A stretch of 26,901 bases of DNA. Source: Bacteroidales bacterium (GTDB lineage: Bacteria; Bacteroidota; Bacteroidia; Bacteroidales; P3). The stretch covers positions 1 through 26,901 of the forward strand of contig JAEEIS010000019.1 of the NCBI GenBank assembly GCA_016281475.1, written 5' to 3'. Made by a program: the position numbers and the translations under genes. The notes beneath the pieces were generated by a model that saw only the letters and a list, made by a program, of their open reading frames with translations, had not been told where the DNA came from and made no database searches. Every line of letters starts with the position of its first letter. Within the stretch, counting starts at the first letter, position 1. This document shows, one piece after another, positions 21,350 to 26,901 of this stretch.

Positions 21350-23329
21350 ATGAAAAATCTGAAGTCAATTCTTACTCTGGCAGCGGCGGTACTAGTTTTG
21401 AGTACCGCTACTGCTGGTCCTGTCACCCCCAAGCGGGCAGCTACCGTAGCACAGAACTTCTTCAACTCGTTGTCCACCACCAAAGGCAACGTCCAGCTGC
21501 AGCTCAGCAGCACCCCGTGGCAGTTCGACGGCATCTACCTCTATACAGCCGCAGAAGGCGGATTCGTGTTGGTGGCTGCCGACGACGCAGTGCGACCCAT
21601 CTTGGGCTATTCGCCTACGGGTACGCTCGACCCCAACGACATGCCTCCCGCCCTCCAACAGTGGCTGCAAGCATATCAACAGGAAATCGATGAAATCCAG
21701 AATTCTCATTTCTCAACTCCTTATTCTCAATTCCCCGAGTGGTATGCATTAGAAAACGACCTAATGTCAAAAGATGGCGATTCAGCCGTAGTAGAACCCC
21801 TGATTACCACCTTCTGGGACCAAACTTACCCCTACAACGGCTACTGCCCCGGTGGCTCGGCAGTGGGCTGTGCCGCTACGGCACAGGCACAGGTGATGAA
21901 CTTCTGGAAGTTCCCCGCTTTCGGCATCAGCAGCCACAGCTACACACACGCCCGCTACGGCGAGCAGTCCGCCGACTTCGCCCACACACTCTACGACTGG
22001 GACCACATGCCCACTATGGCCAACTATGCCTCCCCTATGGTGGAGAAAGAGGCTGTGGCGACGCTGATGTACCACTGCGGCGTGAGTTTGGATATGAACT
22101 ACGACCCCAACGGCAGTGCGGCAGCGGGCTTGGCCGGCATGGAAGGCATACCCAGCATCGACAATTCTTTGAAGGACTATTTCGGCTACAATGCCTCGAT
22201 GCGCGTTGTGCATCGTGTATACTACACCAAAGACCAGTGGCGCGACCTACTCACCGCCGAACTCGACCTGGGGCACCCCATCGTCTATGTCGGTTCTGGT
22301 GATGCCGGTGGTCATGGCTTTGTCTGCGACGGTTACGACAACCGAGGCTACCTACACTTTAACTTCGGCTGGAGTCGTCGCGGCGATGGCTATTTCCCCG
22401 TCGACTCCATCAGCCCCGGTGTGGGAGGTGTGGGCGGCAACGGTACCTACACCTTCAATCAGGACAACGCCGCCCTTCTCGGTTTGGTACCCGACTATCG
22501 TATGCGGGTTAGCGACACCCTCTTCTCCATGAGCCGCAGCGGCGGTGATGACTCTTTGCTCTTCTGCATCAACGACACGGCGGATGCCCCTTGGAGTATG
22601 ACGTGCGATGCCAACTGGATTGCCTTCTCCGAGAACCTTATCCAGCGTGCCGGCTGGCTCTATTTCCATGTGTCTGAAAATAACAGCGGAGCAGAACGTA
22701 ACGCAACCATCACCTTCACACAGGGTGGTGAACACCTCACTGTGCATATTGTGCAGAATGCATTCGGCGACGAGGAACTTTGTCCGTTGACCGTGGTAAT
22801 GGAGGCTACCCATGGCGACGGCTGGCAGGGTGGCGCTAACCTGACGTTCGAGTCGGCCTCAGGCTATGTGTATGCCACAGCCCAGTTGGTCTCAGGCGTA
22901 AAGGATTCTGTCATCGTCCGTGTTGCTCCCGATGCCATCAACACCGTTTGGCATTCGGGCGGAGGCACAGACCGCTATGTCAACTATACTATCAAGAACC
23001 AGCAGGGCGAAACCCTCGTATCGGTGCGCAATGCCTACCGTAATGGTGGCGTACACCGCATCACGCGTCCCTGCGAGTCTGACGGCACAGTGGGCCTCGG
23101 TGAATCATCCGAAAACACTACCGTATCGGTCTATCCCAATCCAGCCTCCAAGGTGCTTCACATACAGGCTGCCCATCTGCACAAGGTGGAACTGATGGAC
23201 ATGAGCGGTCACCTTATCACGAGTACCGACCATCACCAGCTTGACATCAGCCATCTCCCCGCTGGTGCCTACTTTATCCGCATCACAACGCCCGAAAACA
23301 CCACTGTTAAACGCATTATAAAGAAATAA
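21350..23329 (+). CDS. C10 (streptopain-type) cysteine protease with BACON-like and T9SS sorting domains
   Basis: 659 aa. Signal peptide 1-23. Propeptide about 24-145 of the Spi/streptopain type (AATVAQNFFNS, GFVLVAADDAVRPILGYS). Protease domain about 146-385 with nucleophile Cys174 in GGSAVGCAATAQAQVMNFW, His322 in GGHGFVCDGYD and Trp341 in FNFGWSRRGDGYF, so the active site is complete. Residues about 390-471 match a BACON-like beta-sandwich (APWSMTCDANWIAFSE, ERNATITFTQGG, VHIVQN). A further beta-domain runs to about 575. The C-terminus (VSVYPNPASKVLHIQ to VKRIIKK) is a type A T9SS sorting domain, predicting export to the cell surface. Codons 118-129, in the propeptide-mature linker, are made by 7-bp repeats. 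The M16 gene starts 4 bp later. Confidence 0.93.
   Translation: MKNLKSILTLAAAVLVLSTATAGPVTPKRAATVAQNFFNSLSTTKGNVQLQLSSTPWQFDGIYLYTAAEGGFVLVAADDAVRPILGYSPTGTLDPNDMPPALQQWLQAYQQEIDEIQNSHFSTPYSQFPEWYALENDLMSKDGDSAVVEPLITTFWDQTYPYNGYCPGGSAVGCAATAQAQVMNFWKFPAFGISSHSYTHARYGEQSADFAHTLYDWDHMPTMANYASPMVEKEAVATLMYHCGVSLDMNYDPNGSAAAGLAGMEGIPSIDNSLKDYFGYNASMRVVHRVYYTKDQWRDLLTAELDLGHPIVYVGSGDAGGHGFVCDGYDNRGYLHFNFGWSRRGDGYFPVDSISPGVGGVGGNGTYTFNQDNAALLGLVPDYRMRVSDTLFSMSRSGGDDSLLFCINDTADAPWSMTCDANWIAFSENLIQRAGWLYFHVSENNSGAERNATITFTQGGEHLTVHIVQNAFGDEELCPLTVVMEATHGDGWQGGANLTFESASGYVYATAQLVSGVKDSVIVRVAPDAINTVWHSGGGTDRYVNYTIKNQQGETLVSVRNAYRNGGVHRITRPCESDGTVGLGESSENTTVSVYPNPASKVLHIQAAHLHKVELMDMSGHLITSTDHHQLDISHLPAGAYFIRITTPENTTVKRIIKK
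21700..21734. repeat. 7-bp repeats inside the C10 protease gene
   Basis: Read on the minus strand: ATTGAGA, ATAAGGA, GTTGAGA, AATGAGA, the same heptamer family as 2709-2743 and 4489-4518. They encode NSHFSTPYSQFP between propeptide and mature enzyme. Confidence 0.65.
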
Positions 23330-23333
23330 ACCT

Positions 23334-26222
23334 ATGAAAAAGCCTTTCCTCCTTTTAGTTTTTAGTTTTTACATTGTACTTTTTTGTTCCACACAGGCTC
23401 AGAGTCCACTGAAGGTCGAAACCTTCCGTCTTGACAACGGCCTCAAGGTAATCCTATGCGAAGAGCACTCCCAGCCCAAGGTATACGGCTGTGTGGTGGT
23501 CCATGCGGGTAGCAAGAACGAGAAACCCACCGCCACGGGTGTGGCCCACTACTTCGAGCACATCATGTTCAAGGGCACCGACCGCATTGGCACCACCGAC
23601 TGGGCCAAGGAGCGCCTCTATCTCGACAGCATCAGCCAGGCCTACGACCGCCTGCATGCCACCACCGATGCCAAGCAGCGCCACGCCATTCAGCTGGAAA
23701 TAAACCGCCTGAACATCGCCGCCTCCAAATATGCCATCCCCAACGAGGTGGATGCCATACTTCAAAAGATGGGCTGCACCGGTCTCAACGCCGGCACCAG
23801 CTACGACTACACCGTCTACTACAACACCCTCCCTGCCAACCAGCTCATCAACTGGATGGACGTCTATGTCGAACGTTTCCGCAACCCCGTCTTCCGTCTC
23901 TTCCAGTCGGAGCTGGAGGCTGTCTACGAGGAGAAGAACATGTACGACAACCAGATGATGCACGACTTCACCCGCAACGTGCTCACCGAATCTTTTGGCG
24001 ACCACCCCTACAGCCGCGAGGTCATAGGCTTGGCCGAGCACCTCAAGAATCCGCAGCCCAGCGAGATGCAGCAGTTCTTCAACACCTACTATGTCGCCAA
24101 CAACATGACCCTCCTGCTGGTGGGCGACTTCAACACCGCCGAGGCGCGCCGTCTGGTGGAGGACAAATTCTCCGTCTGGCGCAGTGGCGAGCTGCCCAAG
24201 CAGCCTACCTACAATCTGCCCAAGTTCGAGAACCAGAAGGTTGTCAACGTCCGTCAGACCCCCATCAAGGTGGGCCTGATGGTGTTCCCCGGTGTCACCG
24301 AGAAGCACCCCGACTATATGCCGCTTGACATGATGGGCAGCATCCTGGGTGGTGGCAGCGGCCTGCTCGACAAGGCCGCCAGCGAAAACCGCATCATGCT
24401 TGCCCAGCTCATGCCCCTCTCGCTCGAAGATGCCGGCTCCAATGTCATCCTTTACGTCCCCAACCTCATCGGGCAGAAGCACGACAAGGCGGAACAGGTT
24501 ATCTGGGACTGCATCGACAGCATCAAGCAGGGCAACTTCAGCGACGAGCTCATGGAGAGCATCAAGACCTCCAGCATCGTCTCGCAACAGCGTCAGGTCG
24601 AGGACCTCGAGAGCATCTCCAACCTCCTGCTCGGCCTTGAGCTGAAAGGCTCCGACTATCAAGAGTGGCTCCGCGACAACAAGCGGTGGGCCTACCTCAC
24701 CCGCGACGAGGTGATTGCGGTAGCCAACAAATATTTCGACCGCGACCACTGCACCATCGTGCGCAGCAAGATGGGCTTCCCCAAGCACGACGCTGCCGTC
24801 AAGCCCGACTGGGACCACCTCGAGGCTCAGAACAAGGGTGCGCAGTCGCCCTTTGCCAAGATGATCGAGGGCAACCGTCCCGACCCCATCAAGCCGCAAG
24901 TCATCGACTTCAAAAAGGATGTCAGCATCGCCGGCGTAACTCCCAACTGCCGCCTCTTCAGCTCGCCCAACCCCAAGAACGACGTCTTCGAGCTGACCAT
25001 CCGCTACAACTATGGCCAGATTGACGACTACAATCTCGACCGCGCCTTCAGCTACATGCAGCAGCTCGGTGCCGACGGCATGAACCCGCAGCAGTACAAC
25101 ATGGAACTGGACAAGCTGGGGGGCAGCGTGTCGCTCTATCTCACTGGCGACGACCGTGCCTGCCTGCGCATCAGCGGTCTGGAACAGAACATGGACAGCA
25201 TCCTCAGCCTTGCGTCACGTTGGATTCACAAGCCCACGCACGACAAGCGTCAGATTGAAAAGATGGTCGACGAGCTGAAGTCGGGCGTGAAGATGGCCAA
25301 GAACGATGCCTCCACCTGGCGTTCTGCGCTCCGCGACTATGTCGACTACGGTGGGCAGTCGTCCTATCTGCGCCAGATGCCCTACAAACAATGGGGCAAG
25401 CTCACCGGCGAGCAGCTGCACGACGAGATGATGAAAATCTTCACCCGCAATGGTTTCGCAACCTTCACGGGCAACACCTCGCCCGACGACATCTGCGCCA
25501 AGCTGCGCCACTACGGCCTGGTGCGCGACGATGTGGAAGTGGTGTCGCGCCGTGCCTTCAAGCGTCAGAAACAGGACCAGCCTCAAGTCTACTACGCCCA
25601 CAACAAGAAGTTCCTCCAGTCCGACATCAACTTCGTCATCCCCAGCAGCGACTTCGACACCGCCGACCAGGCTGCCAGCATCCTCTTCAACGAGTACTTC
25701 GGCGGCAGCATGAACGGTGTCGTCTTTCAGGAGATACGCGAGTTCCGCTCCCTCGGCTATGCCACACGCGGCTACTTCAGCTACGACATCTTCAACCACA
25801 ACCCCGCCTTCCTCTACTGCTATCTCGGCACCCAGTGCGACAAGACCCGCGACGGCGTTGAGGCCATGCGCGAGCTGATGGTCGACTTCCCCGAGCGGCC
25901 CGACAAACTGCTCCCCGCCATCGAGCAGGAGGTGGCGGCGCGCAACAGCCAGTACTACGGCTTCCGCGAAATCCCCTCAATGGTCTATCACAGCATGGAG
26001 ATTGGCCGCAACGCCGACCACCGCGTCTACATCACCAACCAAATCAGCCGTCTTACCTTGGACGACCTCCGCGCCTTCCACAGCAAGTATATCAAAGGCC
26101 GCCCGCTGGTGGTGCAAATCACCGGCAACGCCAAGAAATACAAGCCCAGCGACATCGCCCGTCTCCTCGGCCCCGATGTCAAGGTCACCGAAGTGAAGTT
26201 CGACCAGCTCTTCAAATTCTAG
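23334..26222 (+). CDS. M16-family zinc metallopeptidase (pitrilysin/PqqL-like), two-lobed
   Basis: 962 aa. Signal peptide about 1-22 (MKKPFLLLVFSFYIVLFCSTQA), so it acts in the periplasm or beyond. The N-terminal M16 lobe has the inverted zinc motif HYFEH (residues 72-76: two His ligands and the catalytic Glu75) and a downstream E-x6-E element at Glu193-Glu200 that should supply the third ligand. An insert of about 45 residues lies between them (LYLDSISQAYDRLHATTD). The second half repeats the fold without the zinc motif (RYNYGQIDDYNLDRAFSYMQ, GVVFQEIREFRSLGYATRGY), the usual inactive lobe. Such enzymes degrade peptides inside a clam-shell chamber. It follows the C10 protease by 4 bp and may finish peptides that protease makes. 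A terminator follows at 26246. Confidence 0.94.
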   Translation: MKKPFLLLVFSFYIVLFCSTQAQSPLKVETFRLDNGLKVILCEEHSQPKVYGCVVVHAGSKNEKPTATGVAHYFEHIMFKGTDRIGTTDWAKERLYLDSISQAYDRLHATTDAKQRHAIQLEINRLNIAASKYAIPNEVDAILQKMGCTGLNAGTSYDYTVYYNTLPANQLINWMDVYVERFRNPVFRLFQSELEAVYEEKNMYDNQMMHDFTRNVLTESFGDHPYSREVIGLAEHLKNPQPSEMQQFFNTYYVANNMTLLLVGDFNTAEARRLVEDKFSVWRSGELPKQPTYNLPKFENQKVVNVRQTPIKVGLMVFPGVTEKHPDYMPLDMMGSILGGGSGLLDKAASENRIMLAQLMPLSLEDAGSNVILYVPNLIGQKHDKAEQVIWDCIDSIKQGNFSDELMESIKTSSIVSQQRQVEDLESISNLLLGLELKGSDYQEWLRDNKRWAYLTRDEVIAVANKYFDRDHCTIVRSKMGFPKHDAAVKPDWDHLEAQNKGAQSPFAKMIEGNRPDPIKPQVIDFKKDVSIAGVTPNCRLFSSPNPKNDVFELTIRYNYGQIDDYNLDRAFSYMQQLGADGMNPQQYNMELDKLGGSVSLYLTGDDRACLRISGLEQNMDSILSLASRWIHKPTHDKRQIEKMVDELKSGVKMAKNDASTWRSALRDYVDYGGQSSYLRQMPYKQWGKLTGEQLHDEMMKIFTRNGFATFTGNTSPDDICAKLRHYGLVRDDVEVVSRRAFKRQKQDQPQVYYAHNKKFLQSDINFVIPSSDFDTADQAASILFNEYFGGSMNGVVFQEIREFRSLGYATRGYFSYDIFNHNPAFLYCYLGTQCDKTRDGVEAMRELMVDFPERPDKLLPAIEQEVAARNSQYYGFREIPSMVYHSMEIGRNADHRVYITNQISRLTLDDLRAFHSKYIKGRPLVVQITGNAKKYKPSDIARLLGPDVKVTEVKFDQLFKF
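23352..23372 (+). repeat. Three 7-bp repeats coding the M16 signal peptide core
   Basis: Units CTTTTAG, TTTTTAG, TTTTTAC encode the hydrophobic core LLVFSFY. Related units lie in the signal-peptide codons of 16818 (TTTTTAG at 16837-16843) and 19283 (TTTTTAG at 19323-19329). Confidence 0.65.
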
Positions 26223-26245
26223 ACTAAACCTACTCATTTATTACC

Positions 26246-26279
26246 AAGCCCTTCGTGCCATGCCGCGGAGGGCTTTTTT
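26246..26279 (+). terminator. Terminator of the protease operon
   Basis: AAGCCCTTCG (26246-26255) pairs with CGGAGGGCTT (26266-26275), ten base pairs with one T-G wobble and a 10-nt loop, followed by Ts to 26279. It starts 24 bp after the M16 stop. Confidence 0.9.
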
Positions 26280-26347
26280 CTGCCCTCTGGCATCGGTCCG
26301 CTCACCGTCCCTGGTTGTCCCGCCATAAATAATTCTTTTCTGTCACT

Positions 26348-26407
26348 TACCGATTCCTACCGCTTCGTGCGGATTCCTACTTCATTTTACCGATTTTTAC
26401 TTCTTGG
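26348..26407. repeat. Three imperfect 20-bp tandem repeats
   Basis: Units start at 26348, 26368 and 26388, each beginning TACCGATTCCTAC, TGCGGATTCCTAC or TACCGATTTTTAC and continuing with a CTTC-type segment. Confidence 0.65.
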
Positions 26408-26513
26408 GAAGTTCTTTTCCGCTATTATAGCGATGAAGGACTTAAGATGAGGCTATTGAAATTCGGCGGTTGTCGGGAGCCAGGCGGTAGGAAGGTGGGG
26501 CGCAGTAGGTGGG

Positions 26514-26569
26514 TTCGGAAATTTTGACATAGAAAAATGGCTACAAAATGTCCAATTTCGGAAATTTTG
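26514..26569. repeat. Two copies of TTCGGAAATTTTG, 43 bp apart
   Basis: Identical 13-mers at 26514-26526 and 26557-26569, about four helical turns apart. GACAT (26526-26530) and ATGTC (26548-26552) form an inverted pair between them. They may be activator sites for the downstream gene. Confidence 0.6.
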
Positions 26570-26584
26570 TCATGTATTATTGTG

Positions 26585-26599
26585 TGGCATTGGAATTGT
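26585..26599 (+). promoter_or_regulatory. Sigma-54-like motif upstream of the small heat-shock gene
   Basis: TGGCATTGGAATTGT fits TGGCACG-N4-TTGC in length, the -24 GG and the TTG, but ends in T instead of the conserved C of the -12 GC. A true sigma-54 site normally keeps that GC, so this is weak. Confidence 0.3.
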
Positions 26600-26709
26600 T
26601 CTTATAAGGGATGTAAGCGCGAATGAGAGCGCGAACAGCGGAGGAAGCTCCGCAAGAATTAAAAGAAAAAACAAAATTAATAAACAATTAAAAATAGGAG
26701 ATTTAAGCC

Positions 26710-26901
26710 ATGTTACTAGCAAAAAGAAACGATTTGATGCCCTCACTGTTCAACGAACTTCTGGACTGGAACAATTGGAACAACTGCACACTCGACGAGC
26801 ATTACCCAATGCCGAAGATGAATGTGACTGAGAGCGACAAGGATTACGAACTAGAGCTTTGCGTGCCCGGCCTCTCGAAAGAGGATTTGAACCTGAGCAT
26901 C
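26710..26901 (+). CDS. Hsp20-family small heat-shock protein (3' end outside window)
   Basis: The first 64 codons are visible. The N-terminal arm MLLAKRNDLMPSLFNELLDW is a hydrophobic, aromatic helix typical of Bacteroidota Hsp20 proteins. It is followed by MPKMNVTESDKDYELELCVP, the first strands of the alpha-crystallin domain, and GLSKEDLNLSI, which matches the family's PGxxKEDI consensus. Such ATP-independent chaperones bind unfolding proteins in the cytoplasm. The start at 26710 is supported by AGGAG ten bases upstream (26696-26700), one of the few strong ribosome-binding sites in the window. It is separated from the upstream protease operon by a terminator and 430 bp, so it has its own promoter. 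Confidence 0.92.
   Translation, partial: MLLAKRNDLMPSLFNELLDWNNWNNCTLDEHYPMPKMNVTESDKDYELELCVPGLSKEDLNLSI

Larger units (their letters stand above)
26223..26709. other. 487-bp intergenic region before the small heat-shock gene
   Basis: It contains the protease-operon terminator (26246-26279), three imperfect 20-bp repeats (26348-26407), two copies of TTCGGAAATTTTG (26514-26526, 26557-26569), a sigma-54-like motif (26585-26599) and an A-rich leader with AGGAG at 26696-26700. No convincing gene is seen. Confidence 0.75.

Noticed and set aside
23454..24899. Long minus-strand open frame (481 codons) opposite the M16 gene
   Set aside because: It is antisense to a clearly conserved peptidase; composition is Val/Leu/Gly/His-rich as expected from the reverse of GC-rich codons, with no motif or signal.
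26580..26831. 83-codon plus-strand frame over the start of the heat-shock gene
   Set aside because: Wrong frame; the Hsp20 motifs are read from 26710 with an AGGAG in place.

Overview
The window looks like chromosomal DNA from a member of the order Bacteroidales (phylum Bacteroidota). The reasons are promoters with the TAnnTTTG -7 element, several large outer-membrane barrels that each start with a carboxypeptidase-regulatory-like domain, a C10 protease with a C-terminal type IX secretion (T9SS) sorting domain and a BACON-like domain, a DUF4143 ATPase, and A-rich rather than strong Shine-Dalgarno leaders. Coding DNA is about half G+C and intergenic DNA is AT-rich. I cannot name a genus. No rRNA, tRNA, CRISPR array or insertion sequence was found.

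Layout. 1-797 is the 3' end of a DUF4143-type ATPase gene. It converges on a ClC chloride transporter gene with CBS domains (852-2651, minus). Next come an AT-rich orphan lipoprotein (2805-3419) and an OmpA-like coiled-coil lipoprotein (3490-4482) that ends at a strong terminator. 4619-9620 is an envelope operon: ECF sigma factor, a one-pass anti-sigma candidate, a beta-helix/beta-barrel fusion, and a 769-aa outer-membrane barrel. 9752-10225 (minus) is a YafQ-type toxin-antitoxin pair whose toxin carries a nonsense mutation. 10293-13286 (minus) is a small surface-polysaccharide operon: Wzz-like protein, O-antigen ligase/polymerase-like protein, NlpC/P60 hydrolase.

13775-19241, possibly to 20641, is a second envelope operon: ABC ATPase, ABC permease, beta-helix lipoprotein, YtrA-type GntR repressor, outer-membrane barrel, and a secreted carboxypeptidase-regulatory-like protein. 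It has a clear promoter, and a perfect palindrome with AGTGTA/TACACT ends sits at the predicted transcription start. I infer this is the operator of the GntR protein encoded in the same operon. 20715-26222 is a proteolysis operon: lipoprotein, C10 (streptopain-type) protease, M16 zinc peptidase, then a terminator. The window ends in the first 64 codons of a small heat-shock protein gene with a repeat-rich upstream region.

Two patterns stand out. First, the ECF operon and the GntR/ABC operon both pair a beta-helix surface protein with a large outer-membrane barrel, under two different kinds of regulator. This suggests a shared envelope module that two signals can call. Second, the gaps between genes repeatedly carry short arrays with an exact 7-bp or 9-bp period. 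Some of these run into genes, where they encode a linker, signal-peptide cores, or a tripeptide repeat, and one inverted pair forms a terminator.
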